From contig NZ_CP049256.1 in the NCBI RefSeq assembly GCF_011046485.1, forward strand, positions 2,914,001 through 2,978,000: a DNA stretch of 64,000 nt, read 5' to 3'. The stretch is from Microbacterium sp. 4R-513 (GTDB lineage Bacteria > Actinomycetota > Actinomycetes > Actinomycetales > Microbacteriaceae). The position numbers were made by a program, and so were the translations under genes. Numbering within the stretch: the stretch's first letter is position 1; every line of letters begins with the position of its first letter. The notes under the pieces were generated by a model that did not search any database, had not been told where the DNA came from, and worked only from the letters and a program-made list of their open reading frames with translations. Below are positions 17,017 through 26,837 of this stretch, one piece after another.

Positions 17017-18171
17017 TCAGCCGCGGGAGGCGAGCGCCGCGGCGATCCGGCCCACCGCTTCGACGATGGTGTCCGGGGCGCACGCGACGTTCAGGCGTGC
17101 GTAGCCTTTGCCTGGCGAGCCGAAGTCCGGACCGCCCACGAATGCGACCTTCGCATGCTCGAGGATCCAGGCCGCCGGGTCGTCGCCCAGGCCGAGCGCA
17201 GAGAAGTCGAGCCAGGCGAGGTAGGTAGCCTGGCCGCGGCGGAGGCGGACGCCGGGAAGGTGGTCGGCGACCTGCTGACCGAGCAGATCCAGGTTCGACT
17301 CGATGGCTGAGACAGTGGCATCCAGCCAGTCCCGTCCCTTCGTGAAGCCCTCCCGCGTCGCGATGAAGCCGAAGAGCCCCGCGCGCACCGCGACCTCCTC
17401 GGGGAGGCTGCGTATGAGCTGCGTCATCCGCTCCGACTCGGCGACGAACATCGCCGTCTTCAGGCCCGCGAGGTTGAAGGCCTTGCTGCCCGACTCGGCG
17501 GCGATCGCGTGGTCGCGCGCTTCGTCCGACACGGTGAGGTACGGGGTGAAGACGCCTCCGGAGTGGACGAGCGGCGCATGGATCTCATCGCTGATGACGG
17601 ATGCCTCGTGCCTCGCCACGATGCGCGACAGCTCGGCGAGCGACTCCCGCGTGTGCACGGTGCCCGTCGGGTTGCCGGGGTTGCACAGGAGCACCGCCCG
17701 CGCACCGGCGGCGAGAGCCCTGTCGATGGCGTCGAGGTCCAGTCCGTACGACTGGCCGTCGTCGAGCATCGGCACCTCGACGACGACGCCGCCCGCCTCC
17801 GTGATGAAGTCCCAGAACGGGGGATAGACGGGAGGCGTGATGACGACGCCGTCGCCCGGCGCGATGAGCCGACGCAGCCCTTCGACGATGACCGTGCTGA
17901 CGTCAGTCGCGTACCCCATGCTCTCGACTCGCGGACGCCACCCCCACCGATCGTGCGCGAAGTCGGCGAAGGCCTGGGCGGTGCGGGTGTCGAGCGTGTT
18001 GACGTACCCGGTGTCGCTCCGGTCGAGGGCTGACGCGAGCGCGGCCTTGATGGCCGGAGCCAGCGCGAAGTCCATCTCGGCGACGAAGAGAGGGAGGACG
18101 TCGTCCGGGTAGGCCGTCCATTTCTCGCTCTCCCGACGGCGCAGGACGTCGATGGCATCGGCATGGCTCAC
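17017..18171 (-). CDS. MalY/PatB-type PLP-dependent C-S beta-lyase
   Basis: A 384-residue fold-type I PLP enzyme of the MalY/PatB group, which cleaves cystathionine-like C-S bonds to thiol, pyruvate and ammonia. Visible are YPDDVLPLFVAEMDF, the aspartate-aminotransferase-like CNPGNPTG (163-170), SDEIHAPLV (194-202) with the PLP-contacting Asp, and the Schiff-base Lys K230 in ESGSKAFNLAGLKTA. GTG at 18171 has GGAGG about 8 nt upstream. It may act in methionine synthesis or odorous thiol release. It is divergent from an alpha/beta hydrolase. Confidence 0.9.
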   Translation of the reverse strand: MSHADAIDVLRRRESEKWTAYPDDVLPLFVAEMDFALAPAIKAALASALDRSDTGYVNTLDTRTAQAFADFAHDRWGWRPRVESMGYATDVSTVIVEGLRRLIAPGDGVVITPPVYPPFWDFITEAGGVVVEVPMLDDGQSYGLDLDAIDRALAAGARAVLLCNPGNPTGTVHTRESLAELSRIVARHEASVISDEIHAPLVHSGGVFTPYLTVSDEARDHAIAAESGSKAFNLAGLKTAMFVAESERMTQLIRSLPEEVAVRAGLFGFIATREGFTKGRDWLDATVSAIESNLDLLGQQVADHLPGVRLRRGQATYLAWLDFSALGLGDDPAAWILEHAKVAFVGGPDFGSPGKGYARLNVACAPDTIVEAVGRIAAALASRG

Positions 18172-18227
18172 GGTGCGGTCCTCCCGGGCGTCGCGAAGTT
18201 CGAATCCCTACTGTCCCACGCCGTCAC

Positions 18228-18233
18228 TATGGT
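18228..18233 (+). promoter_or_regulatory. -10 box for leaderless alpha/beta hydrolase
   Basis: TATGGT lies 7 nt before the ATG at 18241. It includes the other in-frame ATG at 18229, which argues against that start. Confidence 0.45.
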
Positions 18234-18240
18234 GGGCGCC

Positions 18241-19017
18241 ATGCACATCGTGAACTCCGCTGACGGTACGCCGATCGCCTATGACGAGGTCGGCGAGGGC
18301 CCTGTCGTCGTCATCGTGAACGGCGCTCTGTCTCAAGCGGTCGATGCGGGGCCCCTCGCCTCCGCGCTGGCCGACGCGGGCTTCAGGGCTGTGACGTGGG
18401 ACAGACGGGCCCGCGGGTCGAGCGGTGACAAGGAGGGCAGCACGCCCGAAGACGAGGCCGATGACCTCGCTGCGGTCATCGGAGCGGTGGGCGGCGATGC
18501 CGTCGTGCTCGGCCATTCCTCGGGCGCCGTGCTCGCCCTGTTCGCCGCGTCACTCGGCGTGCCCATCCGGGCGCTGTTCCTGTCGGAGCCGCCGCTGCGA
18601 TTCGGCGAGAGCGAGCCCGCCGCCGACCTGGCCGAGCGGCTGCAGCAGCTCGTCGACGAGGGGCGCGGCGAAGATGCCGTCGTGACGTTCCAGCTCGAGG
18701 GTGTGGGTCTTCCCAAGGAGATGGTCGACGGCTTCCGCGCCAGCCCGCAGTTCGCACCCCTCGCGGCCATCGCACAGTCGACCGTCTACGACACGAAGCT
18801 CACGAACCAGGTCTCGGTTCCGACCGCCGAGATGCTGTCGGTGTCGCAGCCCGTGACCGTGCTCCGCGGCGAGCAGACGTTCCCGATCCTCATCACGGGC
18901 TCCGACCGACTCGCCGAATCGATCCCGCACGCCGAGCTTGTCGTCGTTCCCGAGTCGGTGATGCACCGCGCCGACCCCGAGGCGACGGCGCGCGTCATCA
19001 CGGAGCGGGTCGCGTAG
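18241..19017 (+). CDS. Alpha/beta-fold hydrolase
   Basis: A 258-residue hydrolase, beginning MHIVNSADGTPIAYDEVGEGP. The oxyanion region is VNGALSQ and the nucleophile elbow GHSSGA (Ser in the family GxSxG). The basic residue is the His of VMHRADPEA near the C-terminus. The usual acid is in the ITGSDRLAESIPH segment. Close relatives are annotated alpha/beta hydrolase without known substrate. I chose ATG 18241 because the upstream ATG falls inside a -10-like box. Confidence 0.87.
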   Translation: MHIVNSADGTPIAYDEVGEGPVVVIVNGALSQAVDAGPLASALADAGFRAVTWDRRARGSSGDKEGSTPEDEADDLAAVIGAVGGDAVVLGHSSGAVLALFAASLGVPIRALFLSEPPLRFGESEPAADLAERLQQLVDEGRGEDAVVTFQLEGVGLPKEMVDGFRASPQFAPLAAIAQSTVYDTKLTNQVSVPTAEMLSVSQPVTVLRGEQTFPILITGSDRLAESIPHAELVVVPESVMHRADPEATARVITERVA

Positions 19018-19143
19018 CGCCGAGCGACGGTCGCATGTCCGCGTCGTTGTCTCGTACGCCGCTCGCACGCGCTGTACGGTGACGGAACCGGATGCCTCGG
19101 CGCCGCCCGAGCGCCGGAGCGCCGCGATGAAGGGGGGTCGGCG

Positions 19144-20853
19144 ATGACCCGAAGCGCTGAGTGGTACTTCGGCGATGATCGGAACTCGTATATCCATCGA
19201 GCGTGGATGCGACGCGGCATCCCGGCCCACGCATTCGACGGTCGTCCGCACATCGCGATCGCGAACACGGCCTCGGATCTCACGCCGTGCAACGCCCACC
19301 TCGCCGAAGTCGCCCAGTCGGTGAAGAACGGGATCTACGAGGCGGGCGGCATCCCCCTCGAGCTTCCGGTGGTGTCGCTCGGCGAGACGCAGGTGCGCCC
19401 GACGGCGATGCTGTGGCGCAACATGGCCGCGATGGCGACGGAAGAGATGCTGCGGGCCAATCCCATCGACGGCGTCGTGCTGCTCGGCGGCTGCGACAAG
19501 ACCATCCCGTCGCTGCTCATGGCCGCGGCATCCGTCGATCTCCCTGCCGTCGTCGTGCCCGGCGGCCCGATGCTGACGGGTCACTTCCGCAACGAAGCGC
19601 TGGGGTGCGGCACCGATGTGTGGCGGCTGAGCGAAGAGGTGCGGGCGGGGACGCTGAGCGACGAGATGTTCCTCAAGAGCGAGTCGTCGATGATCCGGTC
19701 GAAGGGCCATTGCAACACGATGGGAACGGCCTCGACCATGGCGCTCGTCGCCGAGGCGCTCGGCGTCGTCCTGCCGGGCCTCGCGGGCACGCCCGCCCCC
19801 GACGCGCGGCTGCTCGAAGCGGCGCACGAGACAGGAGCCCTGTCGGTGCAGCTCGTCGCCGAAGACCGGCGCCCGTCGACATTCCTCACGGCTGGAAGCT
19901 TCCACAACGCGATCGTCGCGCTCGCCGCGGTCGGCGGATCCACCAACGCCGTCGTGCACCTGCTGGCGATCGCAGGCCGGCTGGGCATCGACCTCACGAT
20001 CGACGACTTCGACCGCATCGGCGCGGACGTGCCGCTGCTCGTCAACCTCCAGCCCGCCGGCCTGTACCTGATGGACGACCTGTATCGCGCCGGCGGATTC
20101 CTCGCCGTCATGCGCGAGGTGCGCGACCTGCTCGACGGTGACGCGCTGACCGTCACCGGCAGACCGTTCGTCGACTACCTCGACGACGCGCAGATCTGGG
20201 ACGCCGACGTCATCTCGCCGCGCGAGAGCCCTCTGCAGCCTGCGGCGGGCATAGCTGTCCTGCGCGGATCGCTCGCACCCGGCGGAGCGCTGATCAAGCC
20301 GGCCGCGGCATCCGCTCATCTGCTCGCGCACCGCGGCCGAGCAGTGGTGTTCGACTCGATCGAGGACTTCCACGCCCGGATCGATGATCCCGACCTCCAG
20401 ATCGACGAGAACTCGGTGATGGTGCTGCGCGGCTGCGGCCCGAAGGGCTATCCGGGGATGCCCGAGGTCGCGAACATGCCGTTGCCGAAGAAGCTGCTCG
20501 AGAGAGGCGTGCGCGATGTCGTGCGCATCTGCGACGGCCGCATGTCGGGCACCGCGTACGGCACGGTCGTGCTGCACGTCACACCGGAGGCGGCCGCCGG
20601 CGGACCGCTTGCTCTCGTGCAGACAGGGGACTGGATCACGCTGGACGTACGCGCGGGCCGCCTCGACCTCGACGTTCCCGCCGACGAGCTCGAGGCCCGC
20701 ACCCCCAGCGCGCAGACCGTGGCCGGGTATGCGAATCCGCGCCGAGGCTGGCAGCGGCTCTACGTCGACCACGTCCTGCAGGCGGACCGGGGAGCGGACC
20801 TGGACTTCCTCGTCGGATCGTCCGGATCGAAGGTCGCTCGTGAGTCCCACTGA
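19144..20853 (+). CDS. IlvD/Edd-family dehydratase, probably a sugar-acid dehydratase
   Basis: A 569-residue Fe-S dehydratase. The three family Cys ligands are C49 (DLTPCN), C117 (GGCDKT) and C190 (GHCNTMGTAST), as in the [2Fe-2S] enzymes. The opening RSAEWYFG and the WMRRGIP segment resemble sugar-acid dehydratases (L-arabonate, D-xylonate) more than housekeeping IlvD. It is followed after 27 nt by a zinc-dependent dehydrogenase, so an oxidative sugar or polyol route is inferred. GGGGGG precedes the ATG by 5 nt. IlvD itself cannot be excluded. Confidence 0.85.
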   Translation: MTRSAEWYFGDDRNSYIHRAWMRRGIPAHAFDGRPHIAIANTASDLTPCNAHLAEVAQSVKNGIYEAGGIPLELPVVSLGETQVRPTAMLWRNMAAMATEEMLRANPIDGVVLLGGCDKTIPSLLMAAASVDLPAVVVPGGPMLTGHFRNEALGCGTDVWRLSEEVRAGTLSDEMFLKSESSMIRSKGHCNTMGTASTMALVAEALGVVLPGLAGTPAPDARLLEAAHETGALSVQLVAEDRRPSTFLTAGSFHNAIVALAAVGGSTNAVVHLLAIAGRLGIDLTIDDFDRIGADVPLLVNLQPAGLYLMDDLYRAGGFLAVMREVRDLLDGDALTVTGRPFVDYLDDAQIWDADVISPRESPLQPAAGIAVLRGSLAPGGALIKPAAASAHLLAHRGRAVVFDSIEDFHARIDDPDLQIDENSVMVLRGCGPKGYPGMPEVANMPLPKKLLERGVRDVVRICDGRMSGTAYGTVVLHVTPEAAAGGPLALVQTGDWITLDVRAGRLDLDVPADELEARTPSAQTVAGYANPRRGWQRLYVDHVLQADRGADLDFLVGSSGSKVARESH

Positions 20854-20880
20854 CATGGCAGACCCGCGCCGGAGCGGCCG

Positions 20881-21891
20881 ATGAGGGCGCTCGTCATCGT
20901 CGGTCCGAACCACGCCGAGGTGCAGGATGTCGCCCCGCCCGAAGCGGTGCCGGGCGAAGTGGTGGTCGACGTGCACCGCGCCGGCATCTGCGGCACCGAC
21001 GTCGAGTTCTACACGGGCGAGATGCAGTACCTGCATACCGGGCACGCCGCGTTCCCGATGCGGATCGGACACGAGTGGATGGGCACGGTGAGCGCCGTCG
21101 GCGACGGCGTCGACCCCGGCTGGATCGGGACGAGGGTGACGGGCGACACGATGCTCGGCTGCGGTGTGTGCCATCGGTGTCGCGGCGGGCGCCAGCACGT
21201 CTGCGCAGACCGAACCGAGATCGGGATCCGCGGAGGTCGCCCGGGTGCCCTGGCGGAGCAGCTCGCGGTGCCGGTTCGGGCCCTCCGCAGACTGCCCGAC
21301 GCCGTCGACGATGCGATGGGCGCCATGGTCGAGCCGGGCGGCAATGCCTTCCGGGTGACGGATGCCGCGGCCCTCCGCCGCGGCGAACGCGTGCTCATCC
21401 TCGGCCCTGGGACCATCGGCCTGCTGTGCGCACTCTTCGCCCGGGCGGCCGGGGCGGAGGTGCACCTCGTCGGGGTGGAGGAGCGCTCGCTCGCCTTCGC
21501 GCGCGGACTCGGGTTCGACGGGGTGTGGACCGAGCCCTCGCTGCCCCGACTCAGATGGGACGCCGTGATCGAGGCATCCACCGCTCCTCAGCTGCCGGCG
21601 CGGGCGGTCGAACTGGTCGAGCCGGGTGGGAGAGTCGTGTTCATCGGCCTCTCGGGCACACCCAGCCTGCTCGATACGCGGGAGCTGGCGCTGCGCGATG
21701 TGACGGCCACCGGGATCCTCAGCGCCTCGCCCGGCCTGGACGGCACGATCTCCGCCTACGCGTCGGGCTCGGTCGACCCGCGCAAGCTCATCGCCGCGAC
21801 CGTGTCGCTCGATGAGCTGCCCGCCATTCTGGCGGGCGAGCGGCCCGCCGACGCCGGGCCCGGACCCAAGTTCCACGTCGCGGTGGCATGA
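20881..21891 (+). CDS. Zinc-dependent medium-chain dehydrogenase (polyol/sugar type)
   Basis: A 336-residue MDR-family dehydrogenase. The catalytic zinc ligands are C37 (GICGTD) and H64/E65 (GHEW), and the structural zinc has C94, C97, C100 and C108. The NAD(P) fold is at LILGPGTIGLL. MDR enzymes of this subgroup oxidise polyols, sugars or threonine. Together with the upstream dehydratase it fits dehydrogenation then dehydration of a sugar or sugar acid. The next gene begins 104 nt later behind its own operator, so this pair is a separate unit. Confidence 0.9.
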   Translation: MRALVIVGPNHAEVQDVAPPEAVPGEVVVDVHRAGICGTDVEFYTGEMQYLHTGHAAFPMRIGHEWMGTVSAVGDGVDPGWIGTRVTGDTMLGCGVCHRCRGGRQHVCADRTEIGIRGGRPGALAEQLAVPVRALRRLPDAVDDAMGAMVEPGGNAFRVTDAAALRRGERVLILGPGTIGLLCALFARAAGAEVHLVGVEERSLAFARGLGFDGVWTEPSLPRLRWDAVIEASTAPQLPARAVELVEPGGRVVFIGLSGTPSLLDTRELALRDVTATGILSASPGLDGTISAYASGSVDPRKLIAATVSLDELPAILAGERPADAGPGPKFHVAVA

Positions 21892-21961
21892 GGACTCGGT
21901 CGTCGCGGGCACGCGGTGAGGCGCATCGCTCGCTCATCCCGCAGGGACGGTGTACCCTGAT

Positions 21962-21985
21962 TTCGGTTAATGGTCAATAACCGAA
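21962..21985. promoter_or_regulatory. 24-bp palindrome overlapping the ribosome site of the acyl-CoA carboxylase operon
   Basis: Perfect 8-bp arms TTCGGTTA and TAACCGAA flank an 8-nt partly symmetric centre. The right arm runs into the AAGGAG ribosome site of the ATG at 21996. The size and AT-containing arms fit a TetR-family repressor. The regulator is not encoded nearby. Confidence 0.65.
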
Positions 21986-21995
21986 GGAGCGGCTG

Positions 21996-23582
21996 ATGCC
22001 GACGGCGACGAAGCCGACGTATCGCGATCTGGTGGACGAGCTGCGCGAGCGGCGCGCTCAAGCGGCGCTCGGCGGCCCCGAGAAGGCGCGCGTGCGGCAC
22101 ACCGAGCGCGGGAAGCTGCTCGCGCGGGACCGGGTGGATCTGCTGCTGGATCGGGGAAGCCCCTTCCTCGAGGTCGCCCCGCTCGCCGGGTACGACCTCT
22201 ACGGCGGCGACGCGCCGTCCGCGGGTGTCGTCGCGGGCATCGGCCTCGTTCACGGCCGGCATGTCATGGTCGTCGCGAACGACGCCACCGTGAAGGGCGG
22301 CACGTACTACCCGATCACGGTCAAGAAGCACCTCCGCGCACAGGAGATCGCGGCCGAGAACCGGCTCCCGTGCGTCTACCTCGTCGACTCGGGCGGCGCG
22401 TTCCTGCCGATGCAGGATGAGGTGTTCCCCGACAAGGAGCACTTCGGCCGCATCTTCTACAACCAGGCGCGGATGTCGCGCGACGGCATCCCGCAGATCG
22501 CGGCGGTGCTCGGCTCGTCGACGGCGGGAGGTGCCTACGTGCCGGCGATGAGCGACGAGACCGTCATCGTCCGCAATCAGGGGACGATCTTCCTCGGTGG
22601 GCCGCCGCTCGTGAAGGCGGCGACCGGTGAGGTCGTGACGGCCGAGGATCTCGGCGGCGGGGTCGTGCACACGCGCGTCTCAGGCGTCACCGACCACCTC
22701 GCCGAGAACGACGAGCACGCGCTGCAGATCGTGCGCGACATCGTCGCCACGCTGCCGCCCTCGCCGCCACTGCCGTACGAGCCGGAGGCGACCCGACCGC
22801 CGACGCACAAGCCCGAGACACTGGCCGACGTCGTGCCCGTCGAGCTCACGAGCCCGTACGACGCCCGCGAGATCATCGATCGGATCATCGACGCGGGATC
22901 GTTCCACGAGTTCAAGCGCGAGTGGGGCGAGACGCTCGTCACCGGCTTCGCGCGGCTGCATGGCCACCGCGTCGGCATCCTCGCCAACAACGGCGTGCTG
23001 TTCGCCGAGTCAGCGCTCAAGGGTGCGCATTTCATCGAGCTCTGCGACCAGCGCGGCATCCCCCTCGTCTTCCTGCAGAACATCACCGGTTTCATGGTGG
23101 GCCGCGAGTACGAGTCGGGGGGCATCGCGAAGCACGGCGCCAAGATGGTGAACGCCGTCGCGTGCGCATCGGTGCCGAAGCTCACCGTGGTCGTCGGCGG
23201 ATCCTTCGGCGCCGGCACCTACTCGATGTGCGGGCGGGCGTACTCGCCGCGGTTCCTGTGGCTCTGGCCGGGTGCGCGGGTCTCGGTCATGGGCGGCCCC
23301 CAGGCGGCGTCCGTCCTCTCGACCGTGCGCCGCGATCAGATCGAGGCCGCCGGCGGCTCGTGGAGCGCCGACGAGGAGGCGGAGTTCCAGGCACCCATCC
23401 GCGCGCAATACGAGGAGCAGGGGAGCCCCTACTATTCGACCGCGCGCCTCTGGGACGACGGCATCATCGAGCCCGCCCAGACCCGCGACGTCCTCGGACT
23501 CGCCCTCGACGTCTGCATGCGGGCCTGGACCGGAACTGCGACCGATCAGCGCCAGCCGGGCTACGGCGTCTTCCGGATGTGA
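21996..23582 (+). CDS. Acyl-CoA carboxylase, carboxyltransferase (beta) subunit
   Basis: A 528-residue carboxyltransferase subunit that moves CO2 from biotin to an acyl-CoA. The two crotonase-fold halves are visible: [19 protein letters not shown] and [15 protein letters not shown] in the first, and [29 protein letters not shown] plus [33 protein letters not shown] in the second. The wording of these motifs is that of methylcrotonoyl-CoA carboxylase, the leucine-degradation enzyme. Strong AAGGAG site 6 nt before the ATG. It is followed after 8 nt by the biotin subunit. Confidence 0.9.
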   Translation: MPTATKPTYRDLVDELRERRAQAALGGPEKARVRHTERGKLLARDRVDLLLDRGSPFLEVAPLAGYDLYGGDAPSAGVVAGIGLVHGRHVMVVANDATVKGGTYYPITVKKHLRAQEIAAENRLPCVYLVDSGGAFLPMQDEVFPDKEHFGRIFYNQARMSRDGIPQIAAVLGSSTAGGAYVPAMSDETVIVRNQGTIFLGGPPLVKAATGEVVTAEDLGGGVVHTRVSGVTDHLAENDEHALQIVRDIVATLPPSPPLPYEPEATRPPTHKPETLADVVPVELTSPYDAREIIDRIIDAGSFHEFKREWGETLVTGFARLHGHRVGILANNGVLFAESALKGAHFIELCDQRGIPLVFLQNITGFMVGREYESGGIAKHGAKMVNAVACASVPKLTVVVGGSFGAGTYSMCGRAYSPRFLWLWPGARVSVMGGPQAASVLSTVRRDQIEAAGGSWSADEEAEFQAPIRAQYEEQGSPYYSTARLWDDGIIEPAQTRDVLGLALDVCMRAWTGTATDQRQPGYGVFRM

Positions 23583-23590
23583 GGCGGACG

Positions 23591-25558
23591 ATGTTCGATT
23601 CAGTCCTCATCGCCAACCGCGGCGAGATCGCGTGCCGCATCATCGCGACGCTGCGCCGGCTAGGCATCCGCTCGGTGGCCGTCTATTCGGACGCGGATGC
23701 CTCGGCCCGCCACGTCCACCTCGCCGATGAGGCGGTGCGGCTCGGGCCTGCGGCCGCCGCGCAGAGCTATCTGCACGTCGCCGCCATCATCGATGCCGCC
23801 CGGCGGACCGGGGCGCAGGCCATCCATCCGGGGTACGGCTTCCTCGCCGAGAACGCCGCATTCGCGCGTGCGTGCGACGAGGCCGGGATCGTCTTCATCG
23901 GGCCCAGACCCGACGCGATCGCTGTCATGGGCGACAAGATCACCGCCAAGCTCGCCGTGCAGGAACGCGGTGTGCCCACGGTTCCCGGCATCGCACGGGC
24001 CGGACTCACCGACGACGACCTGATCGCGGCATCCGACGACGTCGGCTACCCGCTGCTCATCAAGCCGTCCGCGGGCGGCGGGGGCAAGGGGATGCACGTC
24101 GTCGAAGCCGCCGACGATCTGCCCCGTGCTCTGGCGGCGGCGCGGCGCGAGGCGGCGGCGAGCTTCGGCGACGACACGCTCTTCCTCGAGCGGTACGTGC
24201 AGAACCCCCGGCACATCGAGGTGCAGGTCCTCGCCGATGCGCACGGCGCGGTCGTGCACCTCGGCGAGCGGGAGTGCTCGCTGCAGCGCCGCCACCAGAA
24301 GGTCATCGAGGAGGCGCCGTCTCCGCTCCTGGATGCCGCGACCCGCGCTCGCATCGGCGAAGCCGCGTGCGAGACGGCTCGGTCCGTCGGCTATCTGGGC
24401 GCCGGGACGGTCGAGTTCATCGTGTCGGCGGATCGGCCCGACGAGTTCTTCTTCATGGAGATGAACACCCGTCTGCAGGTCGAACATCCCGTCACCGAGC
24501 AGGTCACGGGGGTCGACCTCGTCGAGCAGCAGCTGCGCGTCGCCTCCGGCGAGCCGCTGACGTTCGGCCAGGACGATGTGCGCCTGAACGGGCACAGCAT
24601 CGAGGCTCGCGTCTATGCGGAGGACCCTCAGGCGGGCTTTCTTCCCACCGGGGGACGCGTCGCCGCGGTGCGGCACCCCTCGGGCGAGGGCATCCGCGTC
24701 GACACCGCGCTCGAGGACGGCCTGGACGTCTCGAGTGACTACGACCCCATGCTCGCCAAGATCATCGCGTGGGGACCGGAGCGCGACGAGGCCCGCCGCC
24801 GCCTCGTGCGGGCGCTCGACGAGACCGCCGTGTTCGGTGTCACGACGAACGTCGAGTTTCTGCGGCTCCTGCTGGAGCTGCCGGCCGTCGCCGCGGGCGA
24901 CCTCGACACGGGTCTCATCGCTCGGGAGCTCGACGGTCTCGCCTTCGCGAAGACGGATGCCTCGGCCTGGGCCGAAGCGGCGCTCCTGCTTGATGCGGCC
25001 GCGAGCGCTGGCCGGCCGACCGGCCCCTGGCATCGCCTCGACGGGTGGAGGCTCGGCCCGGCCGCGCCCCGCGTCTACGGGCTCCGCGAGGAACGCGGGG
25101 AGCGTGCCGTCGTGCGGATCTGGGGCACGGGCGAGGCGCTTCAGGTCTCGGTCGACAGCGCTGACCGGCGTTCGGCCGGGGTGCGGCTCGGTGACCGGGC
25201 GCAGGTCGTCCTCGACGGGGTGGCCAGGTCGTTCCCGGCGCTCGCTTCAGAGGGGGAGGTCGAGCTCACGCGCGACGGCGCGACCTTCAGGATCCGGATC
25301 GAGGATAACGAGCACGGCGCCGGCGACGGCGCCGACGAGAAGCCGCACCTCGACTCGCCGATGCCGGGCACCGTCGTCATGGTGCCCGTGGCGGACGGCG
25401 CACGGGTTGAGGCAGGCGACGCCGTGGCCGTGGTGGAGGCGATGAAGATGGAGCACGTCGTCAAGGCCGCGATCGCCGGCATCGTGTCGCTCCACGTCGG
25501 GGTGGGGGACCAGGTGTTGCGCGGGCAGACACTCGCGACCGTCGCCCCGGAGGACTGA
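23591..25558 (+). CDS. Acyl-CoA carboxylase, biotin carboxylase plus biotin carrier (alpha) subunit
   Basis: A 655-residue protein with a biotin carboxylase domain (about 1-445; [21 protein letters not shown], the Gly-rich ATP loop GGGGKGM, and [14 protein letters not shown]) and a C-terminal biotinyl domain in which K619 of VEAMKMEH carries biotin. The middle region is longer and less conserved. Together with the beta subunit upstream it forms a methylcrotonoyl-CoA-type carboxylase. The usual leucine-pathway neighbours (acyl-CoA dehydrogenase, hydratase, lyase) are absent, so propionyl- or acetyl-CoA as substrate cannot be ruled out. Confidence 0.9.
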   Translation: MFDSVLIANRGEIACRIIATLRRLGIRSVAVYSDADASARHVHLADEAVRLGPAAAAQSYLHVAAIIDAARRTGAQAIHPGYGFLAENAAFARACDEAGIVFIGPRPDAIAVMGDKITAKLAVQERGVPTVPGIARAGLTDDDLIAASDDVGYPLLIKPSAGGGGKGMHVVEAADDLPRALAAARREAAASFGDDTLFLERYVQNPRHIEVQVLADAHGAVVHLGERECSLQRRHQKVIEEAPSPLLDAATRARIGEAACETARSVGYLGAGTVEFIVSADRPDEFFFMEMNTRLQVEHPVTEQVTGVDLVEQQLRVASGEPLTFGQDDVRLNGHSIEARVYAEDPQAGFLPTGGRVAAVRHPSGEGIRVDTALEDGLDVSSDYDPMLAKIIAWGPERDEARRRLVRALDETAVFGVTTNVEFLRLLLELPAVAAGDLDTGLIARELDGLAFAKTDASAWAEAALLLDAAASAGRPTGPWHRLDGWRLGPAAPRVYGLREERGERAVVRIWGTGEALQVSVDSADRRSAGVRLGDRAQVVLDGVARSFPALASEGEVELTRDGATFRIRIEDNEHGAGDGADEKPHLDSPMPGTVVMVPVADGARVEAGDAVAVVEAMKMEHVVKAAIAGIVSLHVGVGDQVLRGQTLATVAPED

Positions 25559-25617
25559 CTGCGCGGGGTCCACGGCGCGGCGGCTCGGGTGTCCGTTCCA
25601 AGTGGGAGGATGACGCT

Positions 25618-26448
25618 ATGCCGGAGTCTCCAGAGGTGCAGGTGCTCGCCGAGTTCCTCGCCGATCGCCTGTCGGGCCGCACCCTGCAGGATGTCGACGT
25701 CATCGAGTTCCGCACGGTCAAGACGCGCGGGCGCTCGCCCGAGTCGCTCGCGGGTGCCCAGGTGGCGGGTGCCGAGCGCTTCGGCAAGCACGTCGACCTG
25801 CGGCTCGGCGATCAGCACCTCGTCGTGACGCTCGGCCGTCACGGCTGGATCCGCCTGCGCGAACCCGGCGACACAGGCGAGCCCGATGCGGAGGCGCCGC
25901 CCACGCTCGCGACGTTCGCCTTCGACGACGGCGCGGTCCTCGAGACGACGGATGCCGGCGACTGGGTGAGCCTGGGTCTCTCGGTCGTCGACGATCCGAC
26001 CGAAGTGGCCGCTGTCGCCAAGCTCGGCCCCGACCCGGCGAGCGCCGACTTCGACCGGCGCGACTTCGACAAGGCCGTACGCGGGCGCCGCAAGCAGATC
26101 AAGGCGATCCTCCAGGAGCAGGAGTCGCTCTCGGGCATCGGCAACGCCTACTCGGACGAGATACTCCACGCTGCGAAAGTCTCGCCGGTCGCCCACGCCG
26201 CTGCGCTCGACGGCGATGCGCTGGATCGGGTCTACGTCCGGACGATCGAGACCGTGCGGGGTGCGATCGAGGCTCGCCGTGGCATCCCGATCGACCAGCT
26301 GAAGGCGGCGAAGGTCGCGGCCATGCGCGCGCACGGACGCGCGGGTGAGGCGTGCCCCGTGTGCGGCGACACGATCCGCGAGTTCAAGTTCGGCAGCACG
26401 ACCGCCGAATACTGCCCGACGTGTCAGACCGGCGGCGTCGAGCTCTGA
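25618..26448 (+). CDS. Fpg/Nei-family DNA glycosylase with altered zinc finger
   Basis: A 276-residue base-excision glycosylase/AP lyase. After Met removal the catalytic Pro2-Glu3 are exposed (MPESPEV). FGKHVDLRL carries the conserved Lys, SGIGNAYSDEIL belongs to the helix-two-turn-helix, and the C-terminal zinc finger has CPVC and CPTC. The Arg of the finger loop (GRxT in classical Fpg) is replaced by Thr in STTAEYCPTC. It may therefore be a non-canonical Nei-like enzyme. GGGAGG lies 8 nt before the ATG. Confidence 0.87.
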   Translation: MPESPEVQVLAEFLADRLSGRTLQDVDVIEFRTVKTRGRSPESLAGAQVAGAERFGKHVDLRLGDQHLVVTLGRHGWIRLREPGDTGEPDAEAPPTLATFAFDDGAVLETTDAGDWVSLGLSVVDDPTEVAAVAKLGPDPASADFDRRDFDKAVRGRRKQIKAILQEQESLSGIGNAYSDEILHAAKVSPVAHAAALDGDALDRVYVRTIETVRGAIEARRGIPIDQLKAAKVAAMRAHGRAGEACPVCGDTIREFKFGSTTAEYCPTCQTGGVEL

Positions 26449-26458
26449 TCGGCGCGCA

Positions 26459-26809
26459 TCAGCGAGTCCAGCCGAACGAGTTGAACCATTCGGCCCGGTC
26501 GGCCGCTTCGCCGGGAGTGCGCGCGCCGCGAAAGGCATCGTGCGGTTCGAGGGCGCCGGCATCCGTCAGCGGCACGAAATCGAGACAGACTTCGCACAGG
26601 GCTCGGCTGTCGGGGAAGCCGTCCGCGAGATTCGGCGCCGCGGTCGCCGACGCCCCCGAGCCCGGGCACGCTGCCGGGTCGGCTTCTCGATCCGACCACA
26701 TCTGGCCCGTGCCCATCCGGTTGTGAAGCCCGGCGTGCCCCGCGGGGCGCGTGCACACCGCCCCGTCACGTCGACTGCGGCACCAGCGCGCTGTCGCGAA
26801 ATCGTTCAT
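26459..26809 (-). CDS. Hypothetical Cys/His-containing protein, possible zinc binding
   Basis: A 116-residue protein with a Cys/His-rich N-terminus (RWCRSRRDGAVCTRPAGHAGLHNR) and a second pair CEVC in the C-terminal half. The Cys and His spacing suggests one or two zinc knuckles. There is no signal peptide. The ATG at 26809 has a TACGCT box 7 nt upstream, giving a leaderless start. It is convergent with the glycosylase with a 10-nt gap. I do not recognise a family. Confidence 0.6.
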   Translation of the reverse strand: MNDFATARWCRSRRDGAVCTRPAGHAGLHNRMGTGQMWSDREADPAACPGSGASATAAPNLADGFPDSRALCEVCLDFVPLTDAGALEPHDAFRGARTPGEAADRAEWFNSFGWTR

Positions 26810-26816
26810 CGCGCCC

Positions 26817-26822
26817 AGCGTA
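26817..26822 (-). promoter_or_regulatory. -10 box for leaderless Cys/His protein
   Basis: TACGCT on the minus strand lies 7 nt before the ATG at 26809. Confidence 0.45.
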
Positions 26823-26837
26823 GGCGCGCATGACGAA

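Noticed and set aside
16862..17083. 73-codon extension of the short YciI leader
   Set aside because: The upstream part contains no start signal and is Arg/Gly-rich; the strong ribosome site fits only the internal ATG at 16915.
18550..21912. 1,120-codon open frame on the minus strand
   Set aside because: It lies antisense to the hydrolase, dehydratase and dehydrogenase with clear catalytic motifs; long opposite-frame ORFs are usual at this GC content, and the translation is Arg/His-rich without recognisable domains.
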